A stretch of DNA of 64,000 bases from Dreissena polymorpha (lineage: Eukaryota; Mollusca; Bivalvia; Myida; Dreissenidae): the NCBI RefSeq assembly GCF_020536995.1, contig NC_068361.1, positions 106,918,882 to 106,982,881 of the forward strand. The letters are read 5' to 3'. This document shows positions 1 to 11,651 of this stretch, piece after piece; position 1 is the first letter of the stretch; every line of letters begins with the position of its first letter. The notes under the pieces were generated by a model. It was not told the DNA's origin. It saw only the letters and a list, made by a program, of their open reading frames with translations, and searched no databases. A program made the translations under genes and the position numbers.

Positions 1-208
1 TAAATGCTTTTTTTCACAGATTTTATCATAAAGAAAAAATGGGTTAAAAAATGGTTTATAAGTTTTCTAAATCATTCTGGTAAAGGGACTTGTAAACATA
101 TTGGTACAGGCAAGTTTAGAAAACATGTATCAGATTGCTGAAGCCTTCTGTAAAAGATAATTTTTTGTTCACAGATTTGAAAATATGGGTACAGCATGTG
201 TATTAGTT

Positions 209-635
209 ATCCCCCGCCATGGGCGGAGGGGATATTGTTTTGGCGTCTGTCCGTCTTTCTGTCCGTCCGTCTGTCCGGCACTTTTGTGTCCGGAGCCATA
301 TCTTGGAAGTGCTTTGGAGGATTGAAACTTGGTATGGATATATATGGATAAGAGGATGATGCACGCCTAATGGCATTGTACACCATCTGTTAATAACAGA
401 GTTATGGCCCTTTGTATCTTGGAAAAATGCTTTTTGTGTCCGGAGCCATATCTTGGAAGTGCTTTGGCGGATATCATTGATATGAGTATATATATGGATA
501 AGAGGATGATGCACGCCAAATGGCATTGTACATTATTGGATAATAAAGGAATTATGGCCCTTTGTATCTTGAAAAAATGCTTTTTTGAGTGCCAAATATA
601 ACACTTTTGTGTCCAGAAGCATATTTGCGGGGGAT
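209..635. repeat. Modular dispersed repeat, CCCCCGCC family
   Basis: The element starts ATCCCCCGC and ends GCGGGGGAT, so its ends are inverted. After a CTGTCCGTC-rich stretch come about 2.3 tandem units of roughly 150 bp, each opening with TTTTGTGTCCGGAGCCATAT (about 281, 431 and 605). Open frames here are by-products of the repeat. Non-coding. Confidence 0.75.
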
Positions 636-640
636 ATCAA

Positions 641-1056
641 TTCAACGAATTTGCTTGTTTGCTTAAGAATTTTGTTAAAACGAGATTGTAGAAAAAAAGA
701 ATTTATTAAAGGATAAAAAGAGATTATATTTAATAAGCACAATTTCAATAACAGCTTAGGAAAATATTCACTATTTTGTATTGTTAATGGAAAATTAAAT
801 GTTTTTTATTTTTATATTGTTAGATAACAACAGTACACAAATATTGAGATAATTCTCTTATTATCAGAGGTGGGGGCATATACATGTAGCCTCGCCTTTG
901 TCCATCTGTCCCACTTTTGTGTGTGACATGTATCTAAAAAATATAAGTGCCATAGGGATAAAGCTTTCAATATGTGTTATCTTAACCAGCATTCAAAACT
1001 ATGCGACTCAATATTTTAGTTCCAATATTTTTAAGTTTAGTTTAGTTCATGTACAT
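641..1056. other. Gene-free stretch with repeat relic
   Basis: AT-rich sequence with no credible gene. Around 865-940 a degenerate GGGGGCATATACATGTAGCC / GTCCATCTGTCCC piece looks like the end of another modular repeat. Confidence 0.5.
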
Positions 1057-2951
1057 TTTTATGCCCCACGAAGGGTGGCATATAGCAGTCGTACTGTCTG
1101 TCTGTCTGTCTGTCTGTCTGGCATTCGGTTTTCCGGAGGTTTTTAGCTCACCTGATTGCTTAGGTGAGCTTTTCTTACCGGTCTTTGTCCGTCGTATGTC
1201 CATCCGTCCGTCCGTAAACATTTGCTCGTAAACAGCCTAGAGGCCATATTTAATGTCGGATCTTCATTAAACTTGGTCAAAAGCTTTGCCCCAATAAAAT
1301 CTCGGCCAAGTTCGAAACTGGGTTGTGCCGGGAGTCAAAAGTCAAAAACTTGGTCAATAGGTCAAAAAAAGAAAAACCTTGTAATCACTGTAACTTTGTC
1401 AAAATGTTTGCCTTAATGATATGTTGGTCGAGTTAAAAAGTGGTTCCGGTCCGTTGAAAAACATGGCCGCCAGTGGGCGGGGCATTTTTCCTTATTTGGC
1501 TATAGAGAAACCTTATAAACACTTTAGAAGTCACAATTTTTGCCCAATCATCATGAAAGTTGGTCAAAACATTGGTTTTATTGATATCTCGGACGAGTTT
1601 GAAAATGGTCCAGATCGGTGAAAAAATATGGCCGCCAGTGGGCGGGGCATTTTTCTCTATATGTATATAGTGAAACATGTGAACACTCTAGAAGTCACAT
1701 TTTTGGGCCAATTTTCATAAAATTTGGTCAGAACATTTGTTTCCTTGAAATGAGAGTTGAGATTGAAAATGGTTCTGGTCAGTTTAAAAACATGGCTGCT
1801 GGGGGGGGGAGGGCAGTTTTCTTATTTGGCTATAGAAAAACCTCGTAAACACTCTTAGAAGTCACAATTTTTGCCCAATCATCTTGAAAGTTGGTCAAAA
1901 CACTGGTTTTATTGATATCTCGGACGAGTTCGAAAATGGTCCAGATCGCTGAAAAAACATGGCCGCCAGTGGGTGGGGCATTTTTCTCTATATGTATATA
2001 GTGACACATGTGAACACTGTAGAAGTCATATTTTTGGCCCAATTTTCATGAAATTTGGTCAGAACATTTGTTTCTTTGATTTGAGAGTTGAGTTCGAAAA
2101 TTGTTCCGGTCTGTTGAATAACATGGCTGCCGGGGGGGAGGGCAGTTTTCCTTATTTGGCTATAGAGAAACCTTGTAAACACTCTAGAAGTCACAATTTT
2201 TGCCCAATCATCATGAAAGTTGGTCAAAACATTGGTTTTATTGATATCTCGGACGAGTTTGCAAAATGGTCCAGATCGGTGAAAAAACATGGCCACCAGT
2301 GGGCGGGGCATTTTTCTCTATATGTATATAGTGAAACATGTGAACACTCTAGAAGTAACATTTTTGGCCCAATTTTCATGAAATTTGGTCAGAACATTTG
2401 TTTCCTTGATATGAGAGTTGAGTTCGAAAATGGTTCCGGTCAGTTGAATAACATGGCTGCCGGGGGGGGGGGGGGGGCAGTTTTCTTATATTAATATAGT
2501 AAAAAAAGCTTGTGAACACTCTAGAAATCACATTTTTTGCCCAATCATCATGAAACTTGGTACAAAGATTGGTTTTATATATGTCACATAATTAATGCCA
2601 TAATTATTGCCCTTAGATTGTCCAAATTTTTATTATATTATACAAAATCCTTGTAAACACTCTAGAGGTCACAATTTTGTTTCAGATTTTATGAATGTTG
2701 GTCATAATATTTATTTTTGTAAGCAAAATTTGATGTTTGGTAAGGGGGGGGGGTCAACTCAAAATATAGGTCACCAGGTCAAATCTTACAAAAACAAAAA
2801 CACTCCATATGCCAGAGGTTTGGTTCAATAATGATGAAACTTGACCAGGATGTTTGTCTGGACAATATCTAAGTCAAGTTTGACGTTTGGTAAAGATTGA
2901 ATGAACCGACTCCTCTCAGGTGAGCGAACTAGGGCCATCTTGGCCCTCTTG
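1057..2951 (+). repeat. Long modular repeat, AGCTCACCTGA family (plus orientation)
   Basis: A short ATGCCCCACGAAGGGTGGCA/CTGTCTGTC head is followed at about 1146 by AGCTCACCTGATTGC and a GTCCGTCCGTCC tract. Tandem units of about 165 bp then alternate two subtypes, one with CAATCATCATGAAAGTTGGT and one with CAATTTTCATGAAATTTGGT, each preceded by ATGGCCGCCAGTGGGCGGGG or a variant. The element closes with CAGGTGAGCGAACTAGGGCC...GGCCCTCTTGTTT. An opposite-strand copy lies at 56583-58101. A poly-G run sits at about 2461-2478. Open frames on both strands are repeat-derived. Confidence 0.8.
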
Positions 2952-3112
2952 TTTAAGAAACACTTTCAGATATCAATCTGATTCATGGTATGTGAGTCAA
3001 ACTACATGACCTACAGATGAATTGTGAAATTCATTCAAGTCCATTAATTTTTGACGAGGTAAAAGGCCTTGGGCTTTGACATTATCACTATAATAAACGT
3101 TATCCAGAGGTT

Positions 3113-4145
3113 TTTATGCTCCCCATATATAAATATATAGGGAGCATATAGTTGCCAGTTTGTAGTTCCTTCCTTCCGTCACACTTTTTTTACAGTTTCT
3201 CATAGCGCCTTCAATATTTACGGACCTCTTTTAAACATATTGTAGCATGTAGGTACCTTGCATGGACCTCTAACTTTTGACGAGGTTTGACGTCACTGGG
3301 GTCAAGGTCAAGGTCACTGAGGCTAACAATAGATTTTCCGTCACACTTTTGTTACAGTTTCTCATAGTGCCTTCAATATTTTACCGATCTCTTACATATT
3401 TGGAATGTAGGTACCTTTCATGGACCTCTACCTTTTGACGAGGTTTGGCGTCATAGGGGTCAAGATCACAGAGGCTAGTAATAGATTTTCCTTCACATTT
3501 TTGTTACAGTTTTTCATAGCGCCTTCAATATTTTAACAATCTCATACATATTTAGCATGTATGTACCTTGCATGGACCTCTACCTTTTGATGAGGTTTGA
3601 GGTCACTGGGTTCAAGGTCAACGTGGCTAAAATTAGATTTTCCATCACACTTTTGTTACAGTTTCTCATAGCGCTTCAATATTTTACAGATCTCTTACAT
3701 ATTTGGCATGTATGTACCTTGCATGGACCTCTACCTTTTGATGAGGTTTGAGGTCACTGGGGTCAAGGTCACTGAGGCTAATAATAGATTTTCTGTCACA
3801 CTTTTGTTACAGTTTCTCATAGCGCTTCAATATTTTACAGATCTCTTACATATTTGGCATGTAGGTACCTTGCATGGAGCTCTACCTTTTGATGAGGTTT
3901 GAGGTCGCTGGGTCAAGGTCAATTTGACGGTCACTGAGGCTAATAATAGATTTTCTCAAGGTCACACTTTGGTTACAGTTTCTCATAGCGTCTTCAATAT
4001 TTGATCGATCTCTTATATATTTGGGATGTAGGTACCTTGCATGGACCTCTACCTTTTTGATGAGGTCAAGGTCACCAAGGCTAATAATAGATTTTCTCAA
4101 GGTAACACTTTTTTCCACACAATTAAACCATGGACAAAGCATCAT
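3113..4145 (+). repeat. Modular repeat, GCTCCCCATATA family, about 150-bp units
   Basis: It begins with a palindromic head, GCTCCCCATATATAAATATA then TAGGGAGCATATAG. Six or so units of about 150 bp follow. Each has ACAGTTTCTCATAGCG, CTTCAATATTTTACAGATCT, CATGGACCTCTACCTTTTGA and a GGTCAAGGTCACTGAGGCTA block. The 3' limit is soft. Confidence 0.75.
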
Positions 4146-4230
4146 TGGGGAGCATCCATCAGTTTTACTGATAAACTTGTTTACACAAAGCTTTCAGATA
4201 TTGAGCTGATTTTTAGCTCATCTATTTTAA

Positions 4231-5387
4231 TGCCCCCGTATCGAAAGATCGGGGGTATATTGTTTTTGGCCTGTCTGTCATTGTATGTGTGTGTCCCAAA
4301 CTTTAACCAAAGCTTTAACCTTGGTCATAACTTTTGCAATATTCAAGATACTGTAAACGTATAGAAATTCGTCGGTATGAAATTTCGTGGTTTAATAAAA
4401 AATAACTAATTCGTTGACTAGTAATTGTGTGGATTTCAAATTTTCGGGGAATACTGACCATCATAATAATAGAGCTTTTATTAAAACAACCAGAGTAATT
4501 AACAAAGCATAATCTGCTTATCTGTGTTGACAGCAAGACTTGAGGTAAATGTGCACTGAAGCATGAAAGTGTTGCTGATAGTTGTTGATAGGAGCGATAA
4601 AGCGGCGCACTTGTGGGTCCCCGCTCGCTAATTGCCATCAATGTTGTTTTGACATTATTTGCAATTCTCAGTGCAATCGATCCCCTAGTAGTAACAATTG
4701 AGTAATAAGATCCCCAAAATACACGTTTGAAAACCGTTATATCTCTTTTAACTTTAATTGGCACTAATTGACATATGTGATAAACTGTTAACTGCTATGT
4801 ATTATATTTATTAACCATGATGAATAAAACGTACATTAACGATGATGAATAAAAAAAGAAAAACTCATAGATATAGTGTAATGTGACCTACTAAAGTGAA
4901 GTAACGTTTACCAAAGACTTATACTAATGCAAAAAGCAATATCTCGGATAACCAACAATAAAAGAAAATGTCGGAAATGACATTTGCAAATGACAAATTC
5001 CGGATTAAAAATGTATAAGTAATCGTTGGTTCTTGAATTCGTGGTTCAGCGGACCAACGAAATCCACGATATTTAATGGTTTTACAGTAGCATGCATGTG
5101 TATCTCATGGAGCTTCACATTTAGAGTGGGGGAAAAGTCAAGGTTATACTTCAAGGTCAAAGGTAAAAAAAACAAATTCAAAAACTTTAACAAAAACTAA
5201 CCTTCTTCATAACTTTTGCAATATTGAAGATAGCAACTTGATATTTTGCATGCATGTGTATCTCATGCAGCTGCACATTTTGAGTGGTGAAAGGTCAAGG
5301 TCATCCTTCAAGGTCAAAGGTCAAATTTATGGCTTTAAAGCGGCGCAATAGGGGGCATTGTGTTTCTGACAAACACATCTCTTGTTT
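4231..5387 (+). repeat. Modular repeat, TGCCCCCGTATCGAAAGATC family, nested copy
   Basis: It starts TGCCCCCGTATCGAAAGATC and ends GCGCAATAGGGGGCATTGTG...CATCTCTTGTTT. Uninterrupted relatives lie at 9353-9782 (+) and 33134-33700 (-). Its body (CTTCTTCATAACTTTTGCAA, GCATGCATGTGTATCTCATG, AAGGTCAAGGTCATCCTTCA) is itself split by the TA-flanked element at 4351-5087. Confidence 0.8.
4351..5087. mobile_element. TA-flanked MITE (Tc1/mariner-type target) inside a repeat
   Basis: The 737-bp insertion starts CTGTAAA and ends TTTACAG. It is flanked by TA at 4349-4350 and 5088-5089, and the host repeat resumes at GCATGCATGTG. Subterminal blocks on both sides carry inverted ATTTCGTGG / CCACGAA motifs. 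A 149-codon minus-strand frame inside it has no recognisable domain. About 14 bp of host repeat present in sister copies is missing at the site, which could be a small target deletion or a variant target. Confidence 0.65.
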
Positions 5388-6597
5388 AAAAAAAAATTAT
5401 GAGCTATTGTCATCACCTTGGCGTCGGCGTCCGGTTAAGTTTTGCGTTTAGGTCCACTTTTCTCATACTATTGCATTCAAACTTGGTACACTTACTTACT
5501 ATCATGAGGGGACTGGGCAGGCAAAGTGAGATAACTCTGGCGTGCATTTTGACAGAATTATGTGCCCTTTTTATACTAAGAAAATTGACAATTTTGGTTA
5601 AGTTTTGTGTTTAGGTCCATTTTATTCCTTAAGTATCAAAGCTATTGCTTTCATACTTGCAACACTTACTAACTATCATGAGGGGACTGTGCAGACAAAG
5701 TTATGTAACTCAGACTGGCATTTTGACAGAATTATGTGCCCTTTTTATACTTAGAAAATTGAAAATTTTGGTAAAGATTTGTGTTTTGGTCCATTTTATT
5801 TCTTAAGTATCAAAGCTATTGCTTTCATACTTGCAACACTAACTTACTATCATAAGGGGACTGTGCAGGCAAAGTTATGTAACTCTGACTGGCATTTTGA
5901 CAGAATTATGGCCCCTTTATACTTTGAAAATTGAAAAGTTTTGTGTTTTGGGCTGCTTTACTCCTAAAGTATCAATACTATTGCTTTCAGACTTGGAACA
6001 CTCACAAACTATCATAAGGGAACTGTAAGGAACAAGTGGCATAAATCTGGTTGTCATTTTGACGGAATTATTGCCCTTTTTTTACTTAGTAACTTTAAAT
6101 ATATGGTTAAATTTTGTGTTTAGATCCACTCTACTTCTAAAGTATCAAGGCTATTGCTTTCAAACTTCAAATACTTTCATACTATCGTGAGGGTACTGTA
6201 CCTGGCAAGTTGAATTTTACCTTGACCTTTGAATGACCTTGACTCTCAAGGTCAAATTATTAAACTTAGCTAAAATTGCCATAACTTCTTTATTTATGAT
6301 TACATTTGATTGATACTTTGACAAAACAACTCTTACCAGACATACCACAATAGACTCCACCCAAACCATCCCCCAAGCCCCCCCCCATCCTCCCCAAAAA
6401 AGTGTTATTTTTTTCTTAAAGATCATCTTATAAATGACCACCACACCCTAACACTGTACCCCCCCCAACCCATGAAGAAAATGTAATAAATAACCACACC
6501 CCCACACTATACAACCCCCCCCCCCCTCCACTCCAACCTTCACCTTTAAAAAGAAAAATAGATGAGAGGTCGGCACACGCAAGGCGGTGCTATTGTT

Positions 6598-7553
6598 GGT
6601 ATGTGAGGTTACCTTCATGACCTACAGATGAAGTGTGAAATTCATTCTGGTCCATTGATGTTTGTCATTGTTGGAATGAACAACTTTCTCTCTAATAGCT
6701 GCTGTGCAGCTTCAGAGCGCAGGAAGGGGGAATTGTGTTTCATAAACGCAGGTCTTAATAAACTGATGTCTTGCTGCTCTTGCATAACTCAAAAGCAATG
6801 CTACTAAAAGGCTGAACCTTTACATACCGGTACATGTTTACCACTAGTGAACTTGCACCCAACCATACTTTGGTTTGCATTTTTTTGAGACAACTTGAGT
6901 TGTGGCCCTTTTATATATTTAAAAATAAATTTCTTAACTTGTACTGGGGTAAATCAAACAAGTATTGCTTCTACAAGGCTAAAACTTTACAAACATTTTG
7001 ACCAGCATATGAACATGCCCACCTCCATAGTTTGAAGCAGATATTTATTGACATAACTGTGAGCTATTTGGATCACTCTTTGTGTAGCATTTGTCATTGT
7101 GCAGTTTGTGTCGTCAAATTTTACTCCATCGTGATAAAACATGGTCAGAATTTTCATATCGCAAATATCTAGGCTGACTTTGAATCTGGGTCAGTGGTGA
7201 TTAAACACTAGGTCATCGACTGTTGTCTCCTTGTTTCCATTAAAGCAGCCACATTTATTACTGAATATTCATGAAACTTGGTCGGAATGCTTATTTTCAT
7301 AATATCTAGGCTGAGTTCAAATCTGAGTAATGTTCATTAAAAAGCTGCGTGTACAAGTCAATTTTAGCAAAACCCTGCTACAACTCTAGAAGCAACATTT
7401 ATTAGTCTTTCTTGATACAAATATAAGTCACATGTGTTCCAAAGCTAGGTCCCTTGGTCAAAGTTTAGATTAACCTTGTTACCACTCTAGAGGTTAAAAT
7501 TATGACTAAATTGTGCTGACACTTGGTCAGAAGGCTACTCTGTACTATATGTG
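6598..7553. other. Gene-free stretch, decayed repeat
   Basis: No gene seen. Scattered CATGAAACTTGGTCGGAATG and AATCTAGGCTGAG motifs indicate a strongly decayed tandem-unit repeat related to the AGCTCACCTGA family. The stretch lies upstream of the recognised FBXW4-like exons and may be intronic to that gene. Confidence 0.5.
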
Positions 7554-7555
7554 TC

Positions 7556-7813
7556 TTGTTCTGAGAAAACTGGGCTTAATTCATGTGCATAAAGTGTCGT
7601 CCAAGATTAGCCTGTGCAGTCCGCACAGGCTAATCAGGGACGACACTTTCCTCCTAAACTTGATTTTCGGTAAGGAGGGACTTCCTTGAAACTAAATATA
7701 TACCATTAAAGCGGAAAGTGTCGTCCCTTGTTAGCCTGTGCAGACTGCACAGGCTAATCTGGGACGACACTTTACGCACATGAATTAAGCCCAGTTTTCT
7801 CAGTACAAGACAC
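7556..7813. mobile_element. Stem-loop MITE, CTGAGAAAACTGGGCTTAAT family
   Basis: Near-perfect inverted ends: TGTGTCTTGTTCTGAGAAAA at the left, TTTTCTCAGTACAAGACACA at the right. Inside, each half holds its own palindrome of the type TGTGCAGTCCGCACAGGCTA, next to GACGACACTTT. This is the best-preserved of at least five family members between 7.5 and 11.1 kb. Non-coding. It lies just before an FBXW4-like exon. Confidence 0.85.
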
Positions 7814-7920
7814 ATATTAAAGCCATCTTAGAATCTAGGCCAATTAGGGCTAAGAACTAGGTCACCGGGTCAAGTCATTGACAATCGGTATACCTTAAAA
7901 TACATTCGCATCCATTACAG

Positions 7921-9247
7921 CGTCAATGAATGGACGGAGCCTTACGACTCCACCCTGTACTGCGTCCAGACAGACAGCAACGTTGCCATGGTTACCGGCA
8001 CTGCTCAGCACGGAATGGTGCGACTTTGGGACAAGAGGACCAATGTGCCAGTCCAGGTTTGATGTTGCTTATGATGATATGTATGTCCCCATGATGTAGA
8101 GGGTATTGTGGATTGCATTTGTTTGTATTTGTGTGCATGCATCTTTCTGTCAATAAGAGTTATATTATAGCGCTTGTTTTACACTGTTGGGGGTATATTC
8201 AATACAGAATTTGGTCACATACTTTTCAATAATCAATTATATCTCATTAAAATCATTATCATGTACAAGGGATCTGTAGTGGAGTGGTAACATAATAAAA
8301 CTATAACTCAGGGGTCAAAGGTTCCCTCCTTTGCTCAACTCTGGCCTTTTTTAATGATAACTTCTAGATTTTAAGGGCAAATTTGGGGCTGAAATATGGC
8401 CAATCCCCATGCTGAAAAGGCATGTATTTTTCCCTTATGATAACATTTAAATTTCCCTCTCAATTGAAGCTTATTTATGATGTAAACATTTTAACAATAT
8501 TTACTAAATTAGAGGCATTTTTGTGAATAATCTCAGCAATTTTCATCTAAACAAGTTTTTTAATGTATAATAAAGCATGTATAGCAAAGCATTTCATTAA
8601 TTAATATGGAGATCTAAAAAGACTATAGACAAATCATCTTATTTTAAATATTTATTCCAAAGGTGAAAAAACGTGTGACATTAAACTGGGATACAGTATA
8701 GAATGTGCTGCCCACATATCAACAAGAGACACAAGATTGACATTGGAATACTTCTATCAAAATCTACTGCACAAAACACTATTCCATGTTAACACTGACG
8801 AGGTCATATTCACAACTCATCTGGGATCTGTTTCTCTGAGCCTCGCTCTTTGAAATGGGGGTTTAATGCATGTGTAAAGTGTCGTTCCAGATTAGCCTGT
8901 GCAGTATGCACAGGCTTATCAGGAATGACACCTACCCCCTAAACTAGATTTTTGCTAAGAAGAGACTTCCTTAAAATGAAAAAAATCATAAAAGCGGAAG
9001 GTGTCGTAACTGGTCAGCCTGTCAGGCTGCACAGGCTAATCAGGGATGACACTTTGCTCACATGCATTTAACCCCCTTTTCAAACAGCACAACTCCTGTA
9101 TCTCACACTAAATGTTTCTACATTTTACAGGAGTATTTCTTTGGCCAAAAGAGTCCCGTGTATTCTCTGGCATTTGACTCGAGGCGGATCTATGCTGCCC
9201 TGGATTTGAGCACCAACTACAAAGACTTCACTGACATGCAGAAATGA
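7921..9247 (+). CDS. FBXW4: FBXW4-like F-box/WD40 protein, last two exons (partial)
   Basis: Two exons are visible: 7921-8056 (after TTACAG, before GTTTGA) and 9131-9247 (after TTTTACAG, ending TGA). The first begins with the last base of a codon and reads VNEWTEPYDSTLYCVQTD, then GMVRLWDKR, a WD40 blade with its RLWD signature. The second reads SPVYSLAFDSRRIYAALDLS and ends at DMQK. From memory of the vertebrate FBXW4 C-terminus (DSTLYCLQTDG, VVRLWDRRQ, SPVYCLRL, KHLYAALS), order and spacing match well. FBXW4 is a substrate-recognition subunit of SCF ubiquitin ligases; that function is family knowledge. Upstream exons, including the F-box, were not found and are probably outside the window. 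AATAAA at 9261-9266 is a likely poly(A) signal. Confidence 0.75.
8845..9090. mobile_element. Stem-loop MITE in the last FBXW4-like intron
   Basis: Diverged member of the family at 7556-7813: CTCGCTCTTTGAAATGGGGG at the left, ACCCCCTTTTCAAACAG at the right, with GATTAGCCTGTGCAGTATGC and CTGCACAGGCTAATCAGGGA inside. It ends about 40 bp before the final exon's acceptor. Confidence 0.75.
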
Positions 9248-9260
9248 AACAGACCTCAGG

Positions 9261-9266
9261 AATAAA
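9261..9266 (+). promoter_or_regulatory. Likely poly(A) signal of the FBXW4-like gene
   Basis: AATAAA begins 14 bases after the TGA stop, which would give a very short 3' UTR. Confidence 0.5.
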
Positions 9267-9352
9267 AACCTTTGTCGATGTTATTATATATTCCCTCTCA
9301 AAAGCAACAGAGTGTGGCTTAAAATAATTCCAACAAAAAGAAGACATTTTTA

Positions 9353-9782
9353 TGCCCCTGGATCGAAAGATCGGGGGTATATTGTTTTTGGCCTGTCTGT
9401 CATTTTATGTGTGTGTGTGTGTGTGTCCCAAAACTTTAACCTTCTTCATAACTTTTGCAATATTGAACATAGCAACTTGATATTTGGCATGCATGTGTAT
9501 CTCATGGAGCTGCACATTTTGAGTGGTGAAAGGTCAAGGTCATCCTTCAAGGTCAAAGGTCACAAAATAATTACAAAACTTAAACCAAAACATTAACCTT
9601 CTTCATAACTTTTGAAATATTGAACGTAGCAACTTGATATTTGGCATGCATGTGTATCTCATGGAGCTGCACATTTTGAGTGGTGAAAGGTCAAGATCAT
9701 CCTTCAAGGTCAAAGGTAACCAAAAAAATCAAAGCGGCGCATTAGGGGGCATTGTGTTTCTGACAAACACATCTCTTGTTTA
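9353..9782 (+). repeat. Modular repeat, TGCCCC..GATCGAAAGATCGGGGG family
   Basis: Compact, uninterrupted copy: head with inverted GATCGAAAGATC, a GTGTGTGTGT run, two units of about 135 bp (CTTCTTCATAACTTTTG...GGTCAAGGTCATCCTTCAAG) and the tail GCGCATTAGGGGGCATTGTG..CATCTCTTGTTT. It gives the undisturbed form of the copy at 4231-5387. Confidence 0.85.
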
Positions 9783-9910
9783 AGAATGGTGATTGAAATT
9801 CTTGTGAATAATAATATTACCATTACTTTCATATAACTGATCTTAAAATTTGTCAGTTCCATAAAATCACACTGATATTAAGAGTTCATTGTTTTTGAAT
9901 TGAAGTATAT

Positions 9911-10056
9911 GAGCTGAACTCTGGGAAAACTGGTCTTAATGCATGTGCGTCAAGGAAGACACTTTTTGCTTTTATGGAATTTTTCGTTTAAAGTTTCTTC
10001 TTAAATAAAAATCCATTAAAGGAATAAAGCCCCGTTTTTCCCAGTGCACAGCTCAT
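9911..10056. mobile_element. Deleted stem-loop MITE
   Basis: Left end ATGAGCTGAACTCTGGGAAA, right end TTTTTCCCAGTGCACAGCTC. The family's internal palindromes are mostly gone, leaving a short derivative. Confidence 0.6.
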
Positions 10057-10239
10057 GTAGAAACATGATCTTTGTTTTAAATTTTGAACGCATATATTCT
10101 AAAAAATTTTTTAACTTTTTCATATTATATACATATTCAGGACTTGTGAATATTCCAAATTAAAAACTGAATAAGGATTCAAAAAGACAGAATTTTACAA
10201 ACAATAAGAAACAAATAGGTCCATAACACAGCAATGGCA

Positions 10240-10545
10240 AATAATGTGCGGCCTGGCTTTTTCTACAGATTCAACTTGCAGTCCGCATAGGCTAATCAGG
10301 GACAAAACTTTCCGCCTAAATTGAATTTTTGCTAAGAAGAGACTTCATTTAAACGAAAAATGTCATAAAAGCGGAAAGTGTCGTCCCTGATTAGCCTGTG
10401 CGGATTGCACAGGCAAAACCTGGGACGACAATACACACGGAACATACTCTCCGCTTTTATGGAATTTTTAGTTTAAAGGTAGCCTCTCTTTAAAAAAATC
10501 AAGTCTGGAGGGAAAGTGTCGTCCCTGAGCTTGATTGATATAACT
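10240..10545. mobile_element. Degenerate stem-loop MITE
   Basis: Contains GTCCGCATAGGCTAATCAGG, GCGGAAAGTGTCGTCCCTGA and TTAGCCTGTGCGGATTGCAC in the family's order. Ends are eroded, and part of the unit seems repeated at 10440-10530. Confidence 0.6.
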
Positions 10546-10859
10546 GTGCCTGTCGCACTTTGGTAAAGCACATGCTTTTATTGGATCAAGGTTCTAAACA
10601 CGTTGAAATGCCAAGTAAGCTGAATCTGTTCACTTTTTTACCAAGTTTATTGAACTTGATTGTGTTTTGATTGTGTGCTCTGTTCATATGATAATTGTAA
10701 AGAAATAAGATAAGCTAAAAAAAAGTTTATTGGTTTCCCCATCATTTTGCTTAATTTGCTAGAAACATTAATAATGTTTACATATGAAGCTGACGGAGTT
10801 GCTATAACTGGCTATTAAAATATTTGAGTAACGCGGCTTTTTTCTTACTTCAATTACTG

Positions 10860-11062
10860 AATCTCGCTCTGGGAAAATGGGGCTTAATGCATGTGCGTAA
10901 TGTATTGTCCAACATGAGCCAGTGCAGACTGCACAGGCTAATTGGGGACGACAATTTTCCCTTTTATTGTACTTTTCGATTAAAGAAAATTCTCTTCGTA
11001 GCGAAATTCCAGTTTAGGCGGAGAATGTCTTCCCTGATTAACATTTCCGTACTGCATATAAG
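10860..11062. mobile_element. Degenerate stem-loop MITE
   Basis: Left end CTCGCTCTGGGAAAATGGGG, then CAGTGCAGACTGCACAGGCT and the family's central AGAAAATTCTCTTCG block. The right arm is decayed and the right end is lost. A 97-codon frame across it is not a gene. Confidence 0.6.
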
Positions 11063-11164
11063 CTTCTTGTCATTTTACGGCTGTCACCCAGCCTTAAATG
11101 TCAAAGGTCGAAATTAGCTTGAAAAATCAGATCAGCCATAGTATTGGCTTGAATTGAGAGATTT

Positions 11165-11575
11165 TTTTATGACTTTTAAACCGTCATCAGACAACGTGTC
11201 GCGTGGTACAATCGTGTCCTTTACATCAAAGCCCAAGGTCGCCATTCAAGGCCAAAGGTCAAATTTTCTGCCATATATTGATAGATTTAAAAATATATTT
11301 GCACAAATGTCCACCATTATATGACGAAGTTTCGCTTACTTCTGCAGTCTCTCTCAAAGGTCAATGAGGTAAAAAGGTCAAACTAGACTATAAAACAGCT
11401 GCAAAATATATTTCTCAGTCATAACTTTGACATATTATTGATTTTGAAATAATGCGGCACAAATGCAAACCATAAGACAACGCGTCGCGTGTTACATGAG
11501 ATTCCCTACCTCAACGACACGGTCATAATTTCAGGTCAAATGTCAACTTTATGGTAAAAGGTCAAGTTTGGATAT
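11165..11575. repeat. Relic of a GGTCA / TGTCGCG dispersed repeat
   Basis: Two diverged units contain CAGACAACGTGTCGCGTGGT and ACAACGCGTCGCGTGTTACA, followed by AAGGTCGCC or GGTCA blocks. The unit design matches the repeat at 27566-28067 (GGACGGTGTGTCGCG, AAGGTCAAGGTCAC). Eroded ends. Confidence 0.55.
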
Positions 11576-11651
11576 CAGACAGTTTGGGCATGCCTTTCCC
11601 AGACATAACTATGCCATGTATAGAAGAAGTAAAAAACCATTGTACATATAT

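Larger units (their letters stand above)
4213..6597 (+). repeat. Modular repeat, AGCTCATCTATTTT family, interrupted copy
   Basis: The outer repeat starts AGCTCATCTATTTT at 4214, is interrupted by another repeat (4231-5387), resumes at about 5388 with AAAAAAATTATGAGCTATTG and ends in GATGAGAGGTCGG...GGCGGTGCTATTGTT. Tandem units of about 180 bp carry AAGTATCAAAGCTATTGCTT and ACTATCATGAGGGGACTG. An uninterrupted copy at 51299-52735 shows the original junction. The C-rich stretch at 6371-6533 belongs to the element. Confidence 0.8.

Noticed and set aside
1973-2494. 173-codon open frame (+)
   Set aside because: It repeats itself with the repeat's unit and exists only because the tandem period keeps the frame open.
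4315-4764. 149-codon minus-strand open frame
   Set aside because: It lies almost wholly in the TA-flanked MITE, runs through its end, and shows no domain or codon bias.
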